A DNA stretch of 51,917 nucleotides from PALSA-555 sp035468285 (GCA_035468285.1 DATISY010000066.1:1-51917); one strand, 5' to 3'. Shown: positions 7,673 through 15,939, counted from the first letter of the stretch. The notes: a model not told the origin generated them from the letters alone. Numbers and translations are program-made.

Positions 7673-9070
7673 CTACTTGGTGCGCGCGGCGCCCCGGAGC
7701 ACCTCGGCTCCGGTGCGGATGAGGATCACGAGGTCACGCCACAAAGTCCAGTGCTGGATGTACTGGTTGTCGTAGCGGGCTCGGGCGTCGATGGAGGTGT
7801 CGCCGCGCAACCCGTGGACCTGCGCCCAGCCGGTCAGCCCGACGGGCAGGCGGTGCCGGTCGTCGTAGCCGTCGACGCTGTTGCTGAACCGCTCCACGAA
7901 GAACGGCCGTTCCGGGCGCGGACCGACGAGGGACATGTCGCCCTTGACGACGCTCCACAGCTGGGGCAGCTCGTCTAGGGACACGGCTCGCAGGAAGCGG
8001 CCGATCGGCGTGACCCGGGGGTCGTCGTCGACCGACCAGCGGGTGTCGCTGTCGTGGTTCACCCGCAAGGTCCGGAACTTGGTGACGTTCATCGTCTCGC
8101 CGTGTTGACCGACGCGGGTCTGGCGGAACAGCACCGGGCCAGGGCTCGTCAGCTTCACGAGGAGCGCGATGATGCCCGCGAGCGGGGCGGTGGCGATCAC
8201 CGCGGCGCCGCCGACCACGACGTCGAGGCCGCGCTTCAGGGCCCACGCGGGGGCGCGCAGCGCCGCGCGCTGGACCCGGTAGAGCGGGATGCCGTGGACG
8301 TCGTCGGTGTCGGGCCCTTCGGGCGCGACGCCGCAGTCGAAGAACCGGGGGACGACGTGCACGTCGATGTTGTGCTGCACCGCGGTGCGCAGGACATGGA
8401 CGAGCTCCGCTTCCCGGGCGGGACCGAACGCCACGATCAACCGCCGGATGTCGGACTCGTCGAGCAGCCGGTCGAGTTGGTCGACGTCGCCGAGCACCGG
8501 GAAGGGGAGATCGTCGTCGTGGACGCAGTCGAGGAAGCCGACCGGTGCGACACCCAGCTCGGGGTAGTCGCGGAAGGCCACGGCCAGCTCAGCCCCGACC
8601 TCGCCGACACCGAGGATGAGGGTTGGGTCGAGCTGCTCACCGCGCCGGCGGGTGTGGCGCAACACGCCGTAGGCGAGCACCCGGGCCACGATGAGGAGCG
8701 GCACCGCGACGAGCGCGACCTCCAGCACCCCCGTCACGTCGCCTCCCAGCCAGGCGGCGGGCGCGAGGAAAAGCAACGGCCACGCGAGACGGCCGGCGAG
8801 CCACGGGGCAGAGTCGAGGGCTCGCAGGGTCATGCGGGTGCGGTAGGCCCCGGCAGTGGCGAGCGACGCGATCGCCAGCACCGCGTAGAGCAGCGGGAGC
8901 AAGGTCGTGACGCCGACCACCAGGGCCGCGCCGAGCACCGCCACGCCGTCGAGCGTGACGAGGAACAGCGGCGTGAGCCAGAGCGGAGCGACGCGCGCGC
9001 CGGTGCCCGGGATCGCTGCGGGAAGCCGCAGCGGTCGGAGCGTCGTGACGTGCTGATTCGCGACAGCCAT
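7673..9070 (-). CDS. Polyprenyl-phosphate sugar-1-phosphate transferase (exopolysaccharide initiation)
   Basis: 465-residue membrane enzyme that starts a repeat unit by placing a sugar-1-phosphate on a polyprenyl phosphate carrier. The N-terminal third has several hydrophobic segments. A nucleotide-fold middle region (LILGVGEVGAELAVAF) follows, and the C-terminal bacterial sugar transferase domain begins KRGLDVVVGGAAV. Conserved catalytic stretches are KFRTLR, SLDELPQLWSVVKGDMSLVG with PRPE, and PVGLTGWAQVHG. The ATG at 9070 is preferred; an upstream in-frame extension overlaps the previous gene. It lies 22 bp behind the LAFTG protein and is probably co-transcribed with it. Confidence 0.9.
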   Translation of the reverse strand: MAVANQHVTTLRPLRLPAAIPGTGARVAPLWLTPLFLVTLDGVAVLGAALVVGVTTLLPLLYAVLAIASLATAGAYRTRMTLRALDSAPWLAGRLAWPLLFLAPAAWLGGDVTGVLEVALVAVPLLIVARVLAYGVLRHTRRRGEQLDPTLILGVGEVGAELAVAFRDYPELGVAPVGFLDCVHDDDLPFPVLGDVDQLDRLLDESDIRRLIVAFGPAREAELVHVLRTAVQHNIDVHVVPRFFDCGVAPEGPDTDDVHGIPLYRVQRAALRAPAWALKRGLDVVVGGAAVIATAPLAGIIALLVKLTSPGPVLFRQTRVGQHGETMNVTKFRTLRVNHDSDTRWSVDDDPRVTPIGRFLRAVSLDELPQLWSVVKGDMSLVGPRPERPFFVERFSNSVDGYDDRHRLPVGLTGWAQVHGLRGDTSIDARARYDNQYIQHWTLWRDLVILIRTGAEVLRGAARTK

Positions 9071-9092
9071 GATCAGCTGGAGTTCTGGAGGG

Positions 9093-9437
9093 TCAGCGCG
9101 TGGCAGCGCCGCGGCGGCCCAACCGAACCAGAACCACACCGCCCACTGCCGCCACCAACCCGAGTCCGACGAGCAACGCGATGTTGCCCCCGGTGAACGC
9201 CAGCGACCCGCCGCCGGCGGTGACCGACGCGGCCTTCACGGTGACGCCCGGAGGGTTGGTCACCGACGTGCCGCACACGGACACGTTGGCCGTGGGACTG
9301 TGACAAGGGTCTGAGGTTGGTGTGGTGCTTGTGGTCGGATAGTCCGTCTGTGCTGACGCCATTGGCGCCAGCAGGACGACGGCGAAGCCGACCGCAAGCG
9401 CGAGAAGACCGAATCGTCGAATCGTTCGAGTGCCCAT
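9093..9437 (-). CDS. Small secreted protein with LAFTG sortase-type C-terminus
   Basis: 114-residue protein with a signal peptide (about 1-29, cleavage after ASA) and a short Thr/Pro/Ser region with two Cys (45, 55). The C-terminal sorting-signal pattern is LAFTG at 79-83, a hydrophobic segment (about 86-104) and a basic RLGRRG tail. LAXTG is the motif associated with class E sortases of actinobacteria. An AAGGGG ribosome site lies upstream of ATG 9437. It precedes the initiating sugar transferase in the same orientation, so it may be a cell-wall-linked protein made with, or glycosylated by, this locus. No homologous named protein is recognised. Confidence 0.72.
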   Translation of the reverse strand: MGTRTIRRFGLLALAVGFAVVLLAPMASAQTDYPTTSTTPTSDPCHSPTANVSVCGTSVTNPPGVTVKAASVTAGGGSLAFTGGNIALLVGLGLVAAVGGVVLVRLGRRGAATR

Positions 9438-9464
9438 GTAGTGCCTGCCCCTTGCCGTGTGGCC

Positions 9465-9470
9465 TTATTA
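9465..9470 (-). promoter_or_regulatory. Possible -10 element of the LAFTG gene
   Basis: TAATAA on the minus strand lies 27 bp upstream of the ATG in otherwise GC-rich sequence, just downstream of the tandem repeat at 9475-9504. No convincing -35 is seen, which would suit an activator-dependent promoter. Confidence 0.35.
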
Positions 9471-9474
9471 CTCT

Positions 9475-9504
9475 TTGCCCGTGAATGTCTTGCCCGTAAA
9501 CGTC
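9475..9504. repeat. Tandem 15-bp direct repeat upstream of the LAFTG gene
   Basis: TTGCCCGTGAATGTC (9475-9489) is followed immediately by TTGCCCGTAAACGTC (9490-9504), 13 of 15 bases identical. The pair sits upstream of the possible TAATAA -10, in a position suited to an activator. Confidence 0.6.
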
Positions 9505-9519
9505 CCACGCTGCGTGGGA
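9503..9519. repeat. Perfect 17-bp palindrome
   Basis: TCCCACGC-T-GCGTGGGA is an exact 8-bp inverted repeat around one base, 45 bp beyond the stop of the DUF4012 gene and abutting the tandem repeat. It may be a regulator site for the next gene or, with a 7-bp stem and 3-base loop, part of a terminator for DUF4012. Confidence 0.55.
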
Positions 9520-9563
9520 GTTCCCGGTCAATCTACCACGCACAGTCACCACGGCGCTACTTG

Positions 9564-11348
9564 TCACCACGTCACGTGTTCGACCCCCGAATCGGTGAAC
9601 TTGAGGGATCGGAATGTCCAGGCGATGGAGGGGGTCCGGGCCGACGGAGCAACGGTCATCTCTCGGATCGAGGGGGGCAGCCGGAACCGGACCGTCACGG
9701 GGAGGGTCTGGCCCCGAGCGATCCGGAAGTACCCGGCGGCAGCGATCTTGGTGGGCCCGTCGATCCCGCCGACGAGGGCCGGGGTGATCCCGCCGATGGT
9801 GGGCAGGGACGCGGCGCCGGGGACGTTGACCGACAGGATGCCCTGGTAGACGCCTTCGCCGACGCCGCTGTCAGGACTGGGTCCACCCACATATCCGGGG
9901 ATCCCGGTCGGGGCGTCGTTGTGGAGGCGGAGCTGGACCTCGGCGTCGCTTCCCCCGTCGGGTTGTGCGGTGACCGTGAGGCTCGAGTCGACCCGGAGGA
10001 ACTGATCGAGCTTGTTGCCGCCGAAGTTCATGACCGACACGGCCAGGGAGTCGGGTTGGAGCTCCCCGGAGATGCCGGCGCCCTCCCAGGCTCGCTCCTC
10101 GGTCGCGTCCCGTGACCAGGCGAGGATGTGCCGGCCCTTCCCGACGTTGGAAAGCTCGCTGACCAGGTTCTGGGCGTTCCACGGTCGGCTCGAGAGCGTG
10201 TCCACCGCGGCGCGGGCAATGGCACTGAGCTGGTCCCGCCGGTCGGCCTGCGAGGCGTCGACGGCCGGGATCCCGGCGTACTGGCCCAGCAGCAGGTAGG
10301 AGAGCGCGTCGCTGCCCGTGAGCTCTTGCCCGGCGACGGTCACGGGTCCCTGGGCGGCGAGGAGGGCCTGGAGCGCGACGGCGTCGACGGCGAGGACGCC
10401 GTCGACGTGCTGGCCGGTGGCCGCTTGCCACATCTGGGCGGCGACCGGCGCGGTGACGTCGAAGCGGGGAGTCGTGGCCAGGTTCCTCCAGTGCCGCCCG
10501 GGTGACAGCCAGCCCCACAGGGACTGCAGCTGCGGCGGCAACGCCACGCTCGCGGAGAGGTCCCGGTCGGCGCTGGGCCCCAGCTGGCCGAGCGTGAACG
10601 TGCCGGCACCGAAGGTCGCGATCCCCGACGAGAGGAACATCCCGGACCCGGCTCGCATCTCGCCGTTGTTCGCCGCCAGGACGAGGTAGGTGCGGGGCCC
10701 TCGCAGCACCTGCGCGGCGCCCGCAGCGAGGGCCTGCGCGTTCGTGAGAGCGTCACGGAGCCGTTGCAGCCGGTCCACGAAGCGGGCCCGGGCGTCCCCG
10801 AGCGGACCGATGAGGAAGAAGTCGGGCCCGAGGCTGACATGGTCGAGGTCGCGCGCGGCGCGGCCGGCGATCGCCGCGACACGGTCGAGGACGGCGAGGC
10901 GCTCCGCGCCCGTAGCCGGGTGGCTTCGCAGAGCCGCCGACCCGTCACGCGCCGCGCGGGCGCCGACCGCGGCCACGTGCTCGGCGGCGCTGGTGAGGGA
11001 TCGAACCGCGTCGACGTTGCCACTCGCCAGCGGGACGATCGACCACGGCGCGAGGACGGGGTTGGCGGCGAGGCTATGCGCACGGTTGAAGTCGCGCTCG
11101 GCCTGCTGCAACGCGGGGAGCGCCTGCCCCCGGAGGAGCCCGTCGGCGGTCAGGTGGTCACGGGCCCTCTGCAGGGTGTCGAGGCCCGACGAGACGCGCT
11201 GGCGCGCCAGGAAGATCAGGCCCACCGTCGCGAGCACCCAGACGAGCACGACCACGAGCGCGACGCGCAGGATGGTGCGCAGCCGCGCGCGGGTGACCGG
11301 CTCGAGCTCGGGGAACACAGCCCAAGTGTAGGAGCGGGTTCTCGCCAT
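9564..11348 (-). CDS. DUF4012 domain-containing membrane protein
   Basis: 594-residue protein with one N-terminal membrane segment (about 28-50) and a long extracytoplasmic part. It has the DUF4012 features LVLAANNGEMRAGSGMFLSS and DGVLAVDAVALQALL, plus a later DALSYLLLGQYA. DUF4012 proteins often lie in actinobacterial polysaccharide loci; their activity is unknown. The ATG at 11348 has a GGGAGGA ribosome site. A GTG at 11318, 6 nt after TACACT (complement of 11325-11330), is a plausible leaderless alternative that would remove ten residues before the membrane segment. Confidence 0.82.
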   Translation of the reverse strand: MARTRSYTWAVFPELEPVTRARLRTILRVALVVVLVWVLATVGLIFLARQRVSSGLDTLQRARDHLTADGLLRGQALPALQQAERDFNRAHSLAANPVLAPWSIVPLASGNVDAVRSLTSAAEHVAAVGARAARDGSAALRSHPATGAERLAVLDRVAAIAGRAARDLDHVSLGPDFFLIGPLGDARARFVDRLQRLRDALTNAQALAAGAAQVLRGPRTYLVLAANNGEMRAGSGMFLSSGIATFGAGTFTLGQLGPSADRDLSASVALPPQLQSLWGWLSPGRHWRNLATTPRFDVTAPVAAQMWQAATGQHVDGVLAVDAVALQALLAAQGPVTVAGQELTGSDALSYLLLGQYAGIPAVDASQADRRDQLSAIARAAVDTLSSRPWNAQNLVSELSNVGKGRHILAWSRDATEERAWEGAGISGELQPDSLAVSVMNFGGNKLDQFLRVDSSLTVTAQPDGGSDAEVQLRLHNDAPTGIPGYVGGPSPDSGVGEGVYQGILSVNVPGAASLPTIGGITPALVGGIDGPTKIAAAGYFRIARGQTLPVTVRFRLPPSIREMTVAPSARTPSIAWTFRSLKFTDSGVEHVTW

Positions 11349-11373
11349 CCCGCGGTCCTCCCGCGTCGCGCCG

Positions 11374-11379
11374 TAGCCT
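11374..11379 (+). promoter_or_regulatory. Candidate leaderless -10 (TAGCCT)
   Basis: TAGCCT ends 7 nt before ATG 11387, so transcription would begin at or next to the start codon. Confidence 0.5.
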
Positions 11380-11386
11380 CCGAACC

Positions 11387-12871
11387 ATGTCGATGAGCGT
11401 CGAGGAGCTGCCGACCAAGGTCACGCCCTTCATGTTGCGCGCCGCCGACTCGATGTGCCCGCGACGGCTGGCGTCCGAGCTGCAGAGCGAGCCGGGCACG
11501 ACGGACCCCGTCAACCGCGCCCGGGTCCGCAACGGGCTGCTCGACGCCGTCCGGACCTGGCACGAGACCGGCGACTGGGTCGTCGCGCCGGGGCTCGTCG
11601 CCGAGGAAGCCGCGGTGGTCGCGCAGGCCGTCCGCTGGTACGAGCACCACTTTCCCGACCGCGGTGTGGAGGTGACGATCCCGGTCGAGTCGCCGACCCC
11701 CCTCAGCCGCCGCCACTTGCTCCTCGGTGGATGGGTCGACCTGGGGGTCGTCCACCCGGATGGGACGCGCGAGCTCCGCCAGCTCTGGCTCCGTGGGACG
11801 CCGGCTCCGCCCGACCCGCTCGAGGACCCCGCGATCCGCCTCGCCGTGCTCCGGCTGGCCTGCGCCGGTTGGGTCTCGGGGCCACTGCTGGTCACCGGCG
11901 TCGACCTCCTCGACGGCTCGGTGTCACACGGCCGGATCGAGGGCGCGGACGACCTCGGGGTCTTCGCCGAGTGGTTGGACGAGCGGGTCGAGGTGGCGCG
12001 TGGGCGAGCCGACGCGGCTACGGCTGTCCCCGGACGGGACTGTGCCACCTGCCGGTTCGTGCCGCGCTGTCCCGCCCATGCGGTGCTCGCCTCGATGCTC
12101 ACCCGACGCGACGCGCTTGTCCCGGGGTTGCTGTCGCTGTCACCGACGAGCCTCTCGACCTGGAACCGGTGCGCCCGCCAGTGGCGGGACCGCACCCTGC
12201 TGAACCTGCCCGAGAGCGACCGTCAGGACGGCACCAGTCACGGGCTCCTCCTACACCGTTTGCTGCATCTCGTGCACCGGACCGGCTCGTGTCACGACGC
12301 GGCTCACGTCGACGAGGTCCTCGGCGCGCACCAGGCCGACCCCCGCACGGTCGACGAGGTGCGCCGACACGCGCAGCGGTGCCCGCTCGGCGCGGAGCCG
12401 GTTGGCCATGAGGTCGAGTGGGCCCGCGCGTTCCCGGGCCCGCCGGTCTTCCTCGCGACGGCGCGCTTCGACGCGGTGTGGGCACACGACGGCATCTTGG
12501 ACGTGCGCGACTACAAGAGCGGCCGAGTCGCGGAGCACGCCATCGCGCAGGATCCACAGGCGCAGCTGCAGGCGTGGGTCGCGGCGCCGCAGGCGGCGCG
12601 GCGGGGTCTGCGCCTCCAGCTGCGGTACGAGCACCTGGCCACCGAGGTCCTCGAGGACCCGGACCCGTGGGAGCCGACCGACGAGGACCTCGCGGCCGTC
12701 GAGGAGCAGCTGAGCGGCGTCGTCGGCACCATGCTGGCCGAACGGGACTTCGTGGGTGTCAACGACGCTCGGGTGTGCGGCCACTGCGGGTACCGGTCGA
12801 TCTGTGATGAGAGCGCGGCTCCGGGCCAGCCGTCGTGGCCCCAGCCGATCCCGTCGGGGGGCGAGGTCTGA
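11387..12871 (+). CDS. RecB-family PD-(D/E)XK nuclease-like protein with two repeated halves
   Basis: 494-residue protein. The C-terminal half has a RecB/Cas4-type pattern: Cys262, Asp362 in ARFDAVW, the core DVRDYKSGR (Asp375, Lys377), and Cys464-x2-Cys467-x5-Cys473, a likely Fe-S cluster set. The N-terminal half repeats the frame, with Cys24, Asp118 in GWVDLG and Cys219-x2-Cys222-x5-Cys228. There the D-x-K core is replaced by ELRQLWLRG, so it is probably catalytically dead. No helicase domain is present. A DNA repair role or a stand-alone nuclease is likely; the target is unknown. The TLP1-like gene follows after 31 bp. Confidence 0.75.
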   Translation: MSMSVEELPTKVTPFMLRAADSMCPRRLASELQSEPGTTDPVNRARVRNGLLDAVRTWHETGDWVVAPGLVAEEAAVVAQAVRWYEHHFPDRGVEVTIPVESPTPLSRRHLLLGGWVDLGVVHPDGTRELRQLWLRGTPAPPDPLEDPAIRLAVLRLACAGWVSGPLLVTGVDLLDGSVSHGRIEGADDLGVFAEWLDERVEVARGRADAATAVPGRDCATCRFVPRCPAHAVLASMLTRRDALVPGLLSLSPTSLSTWNRCARQWRDRTLLNLPESDRQDGTSHGLLLHRLLHLVHRTGSCHDAAHVDEVLGAHQADPRTVDEVRRHAQRCPLGAEPVGHEVEWARAFPGPPVFLATARFDAVWAHDGILDVRDYKSGRVAEHAIAQDPQAQLQAWVAAPQAARRGLRLQLRYEHLATEVLEDPDPWEPTDEDLAAVEEQLSGVVGTMLAERDFVGVNDARVCGHCGYRSICDESAAPGQPSWPQPIPSGGEV

Positions 12872-12890
12872 CCCCGAGCTCCGCGACGGG

Positions 12891-12896
12891 TACGTT
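12891..12896 (+). promoter_or_regulatory. Candidate leaderless -10 (TACGTT)
   Basis: TACGTT ends 6 nt before GTG 12903, which supports that start over longer upstream frames. Confidence 0.45.
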
Positions 12897-12902
12897 CAGC
12901 GA

Positions 12903-14414
12903 GTGACGAACCCGCGCACCGCGGTGATCGTGGGTGTCGGACAGTCCGAGCAGCGTCCCGACGATCCGACGGCCGCGCTCGAACCCATCGACCTGCTCGC
13001 GGTTGCCGCCCGGAGCGCGGAGGCCGACGCCAAGGCCACGCTGCTGACCTCGGTGGACACCGTCGCGGTGGTCAGCATCGTTTCGTGGCCCTACCCCGAC
13101 CCGGGCGCGCTCCTCGCCCGCCATCTGGGTCTCGACTCGGTGCGCCGCAGCGTGACCACGACCGTCGGTGGGAACAGCCCTCAGCTGCTCGTCAACACGC
13201 TCGTTCCCCAGATCGAGGACGGGCGCGCCGACGTCGTGCTCCTCGGCGGCAGCGAGTGCGTGTACACGCGGTGGCGGGCGCGACGGGACCCGAAGGCGTG
13301 GCTCGAGTGGACCAGGACGGATGACGCGCCGTGTCCGGTGGTGATCGGTGACACGCACGCGCCGAGCAGCGACTACGAGCTCGCGCACGGCGCGGCGGCG
13401 CCGACCCAGATCTACCCGCTGTTCGAGACGGCGCTGCGCGCCGCTGCGGGGCGCAGCGTCGCCGAGCATCAGGTCGCGACGAGTGAGTTGTGGTCTCGGT
13501 TCAGCGCGGTGGCCGCTACGAACCCGCACGCGTGGTCACGTGAGGCGTGGACGGCGGAGGAGATCCGCACGGTGACCCCGGACAACCGGCTGATCGCGTT
13601 CCCGTACCCGAAGCGGATGTGCGCCAACATCGACGTCGACCAGGCCGCAGCGCTGCTGGTCTGCTCGTACGAGACGGCGCGGGCGGCGGGGATCCCCGAC
13701 GACCGGCTGGTATTCCCCCTTTCGGGCGCCGACGCTCACGACCACCGCTTCTGGTCGGAACGGGCCCGGCTCGACGCGTCGCCCGCCATCGCCGCGGCCG
13801 GCCGAGGGGCGCTCGCCGCGGCCGGGATCACGGTCGACGACGTCGCCCGGTTCGACCTCTACTCGTGCTTCCCGTCCGCGGTGCAGATCGGCGCCCAGGA
13901 GCTCGGGTTGGCCGTCTCGGGCGGCGCCGACGACCGTGCGCTCACCGTGACCGGCGGCCTCGGTTTCGCCGGCGGTCCGGCGAACAACTACCCCACCCAC
14001 GCCATCGCCACGATGGTCGACGCGTGCCGGGCCGATCCCGGTTCCGTCGGATACGTCAGCGCACTGGGCTGGTACGCGACGAAGCACTCGATCGGCTGCT
14101 ACTCGACCACTCCACCGGCGAACGGCTTCGGGCGTGTCGATCCCGATGTGGTGCAAGGCACGGTGGACGCGCTCCCGCGCCGCGAGGCCCGCGGCGCCTA
14201 CGACGGCACCATGACGGTCGAGGCCACCTCGATCATCTTCGAGCGCGACGGGACGCCGGCTGTCGGGATCGTCGCCGGGCTCACGCCCGACGGTCGGCGG
14301 GCTCTGGCGAACGTCCGCGACGCTGACGTCATGACCTCGATGACCGAAGAGCCCTGGGAGCACCGCACCGTGCCCGTCGTCACCGACGGCGCAACGAACC
14401 TGGTTCGACCCTGA
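12903..14414 (+). CDS. Thiolase-like protein, TLP1/SCP-x type with extra C-terminal domain
   Basis: 503-residue thiolase-fold protein, usually annotated acetyl-CoA acetyltransferase. It opens with RTAVIVGVGQSEQRP. The position where thiolases have the nucleophilic Cys reads TTTVGGNSPQLLVN, with no Cys. The GGLGFAGGPANNYPTHA loop is kept. The C-terminus (about 410-503, VEATSIIFERDGTPA then GIVAGLTPDGRRALA) matches the add-on domain of mycobacterial thiolase-like protein type 1. Condensation or thiolysis is therefore doubtful; acyl-CoA binding is likely. The GTG start fits the upstream TACGTT. It ends in a CTGA overlap with the DUF983 frame. Confidence 0.8.
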   Translation: MTNPRTAVIVGVGQSEQRPDDPTAALEPIDLLAVAARSAEADAKATLLTSVDTVAVVSIVSWPYPDPGALLARHLGLDSVRRSVTTTVGGNSPQLLVNTLVPQIEDGRADVVLLGGSECVYTRWRARRDPKAWLEWTRTDDAPCPVVIGDTHAPSSDYELAHGAAAPTQIYPLFETALRAAAGRSVAEHQVATSELWSRFSAVAATNPHAWSREAWTAEEIRTVTPDNRLIAFPYPKRMCANIDVDQAAALLVCSYETARAAGIPDDRLVFPLSGADAHDHRFWSERARLDASPAIAAAGRGALAAAGITVDDVARFDLYSCFPSAVQIGAQELGLAVSGGADDRALTVTGGLGFAGGPANNYPTHAIATMVDACRADPGSVGYVSALGWYATKHSIGCYSTTPPANGFGRVDPDVVQGTVDALPRREARGAYDGTMTVEATSIIFERDGTPAVGIVAGLTPDGRRALANVRDADVMTSMTEEPWEHRTVPVVTDGATNLVRP

Positions 14415-14794
14415 CTCCCCCGACGGGCCCGGCGGCACCGCTGCGCGAGCTGGGACGGGGGATCACCGGCCGGTGCCCGCGGTGCGGGTCGCGGCGCCTC
14501 TTTCACCGCTGGTTCCAGATGGTGGAGCACTGCCCCCGCTGTGGTCTGCGTTTCGAGCGCGAGGAGGGCTACTGGACCGGCGCGATGGCCATGAACTTCG
14601 TGCTGACCGGCACGGCATGGGCGGTGGTGTTCATCACCCTGGTGGCGGTCACCGCGCCGAACATCCCGGTCGTGCCGCTGCTCGCGGCGCTCGTGCCCAT
14701 CACCGTCCTCGGTCCCATCGTCGGGTACCCCATCTCCAAGACGTTGTGGGTCGCTGTCGACCGGGTCGTGCTGGAGCGTTTGAACCGCCGCTAG
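14411..14794 (+). CDS. DUF983 zinc-ribbon membrane protein, apparent CTG start
   Basis: The first ATG (14519) would give only 91 residues. The same frame continues upstream through GRCPRCGSRRLFHRWF, the first half of the DUF983 CxxC pair; the second half is HCPRCGLRFEREEGYW. From the in-frame stop at 14324 up to 14519 there is no ATG, GTG or TTG. A CTG at 14411 overlaps the thiolase-like stop as CTGA, the same geometry as the GTGA/ATGA junctions elsewhere in the window, and gives 127 residues. Two hydrophobic segments follow the ribbon. Function unknown; family members are small membrane proteins. Confidence 0.72.
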   Translation: MTPPTGPAAPLRELGRGITGRCPRCGSRRLFHRWFQMVEHCPRCGLRFEREEGYWTGAMAMNFVLTGTAWAVVFITLVAVTAPNIPVVPLLAALVPITVLGPIVGYPISKTLWVAVDRVVLERLNRR

Positions 14795-14803
14795 GCGGCC
14801 CGC

Positions 14804-15028
14804 TCAGCCGGGCGGCCGCAGGTCGATGCGGAGGGTCAGCACGCCGTCGTCGTAGTCCCACCTGGCGTCGCCGAGCATCGAGAAGTCCTGGAAGTCGAGC
14901 TGGGCCTGCTCGACGAAGCGCTGTCGGTCCGGACCGGCGACGGGCGGGAGCGGCCGGTCGCGCACCGCGCCGGCGCGGGCGCGGAACCGCTCCAGCATCG
15001 CGTCGACATCGAGCGTGTCTTCTGCCAC
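14804..15028 (-). CDS. Conserved-looking hypothetical, 74 residues
   Basis: Small acidic soluble protein (starts AEDTLDVDAMLERFRARA, ends LTLRIDLRPPG) with no recognised domain. It starts at GTG 5 bp after the prmC stop and shares its strand, so it is the likely last gene of prfA-prmC-orf74. It converges on DUF983 with a 9-bp gap. Coding is supported mainly by tight spacing and balanced composition. Confidence 0.55.
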   Translation of the reverse strand: MAEDTLDVDAMLERFRARAGAVRDRPLPPVAGPDRQRFVEQAQLDFQDFSMLGDARWDYDDGVLTLRIDLRPPG

Positions 15029-15033
15029 CGGCG

Positions 15034-15939
15034 TCAGCCTCCTCGGGCGACCAGCACTCGTTCTCGTCCCGCGAGATCCCGCTCGACGAGCACGTCCGCG
15101 TACCCGGCCCCCTCAGCGAGGGCGCGAGCCGCGGCCGCCTGGTGGGGCGCGATCTCGACCACGAGTGTGCCCCGTCCCGGGCTGAGGTACTCGGCGCTCC
15201 CGGCGACGAGGTGCTCGATGGCCTCGAGCCCGGTCGGGCCGCTGACGAGCGCGGTCACGGGTTCGTAGTGCGCGACCTCGACGGCGAGGCCGACGAGCTC
15301 CCGCTCGGCGAGGTACGGCGGGTTGCTCACGATGAGCGCGAACGAGGCGCGCAGCTCGCCGGGTAGCGCATCGAACCAGTCTCCTTCGGCGAGGCGGACC
15401 CGGGTGGCGGCGTGCCCAATGCCAGCCAGGTTGGCGCGCGCCACGGCGAGCGCGTCGGGACTGCGATCGGTGGCCCACACCTGGGCTTCCCGGAGGCGGG
15501 TGGCGAGGGTCAGGGCGATCGCGCCCGACCCGGTCCCGAGGTCGGCGACGTGCGCGCTGGTGTCGGTCCCGGACCAGGCGTCGCGGCGACCGAGGCGCAG
15601 GCCGAGACGGGCCGCCTCCCGGAGCGCGACCTCGGCGGTGTGCTCCGTCTCGGGCCGCGGGATCAGGACCCGCGGGTCGACGAAGAGGTCGAGGTCACGA
15701 AACGCCCACGAGCCGACGACGTATTGGAGCGGCTCCCCGCCGGCGCGGCGTCGCACGAGCTCCCGGACGCGGCGGGTCGCCTGGGCCGGTGCGGGGTCGG
15801 TCGAGGTCAGGACGGCCGCGCCGTCGCCGCGGTCGGCGACCGCTTCGACGATCCAGCGGGCGTCGACCGACGGGGTGGCCACGCCCGCCGCGGTGAGCGC
15901 CCGCCGGGCGTCGTAGTACAGCGACGCCCAGGTCGTCAC
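15034..15939 (-). CDS. prmC: Release factor glutamine methyltransferase
   Basis: 301-residue SAM-dependent enzyme that methylates the GGQ glutamine of release factors. It has the N-terminal helical domain, then PLQYVVGSWAFRDLDLFVDP with LIPRPETE, the SAM loop VADLGTGSGAIALTLA, and the catalytic VSNPPYLAERE. The GTG start at 15939 overlaps the prfA stop as GTGA, coupling it to its substrate's gene. Confidence 0.95.
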   Translation of the reverse strand: MTTWASLYYDARRALTAAGVATPSVDARWIVEAVADRGDGAAVLTSTDPAPAQATRRVRELVRRRAGGEPLQYVVGSWAFRDLDLFVDPRVLIPRPETEHTAEVALREAARLGLRLGRRDAWSGTDTSAHVADLGTGSGAIALTLATRLREAQVWATDRSPDALAVARANLAGIGHAATRVRLAEGDWFDALPGELRASFALIVSNPPYLAERELVGLAVEVAHYEPVTALVSGPTGLEAIEHLVAGSAEYLSPGRGTLVVEIAPHQAAAARALAEGAGYADVLVERDLAGRERVLVARGG

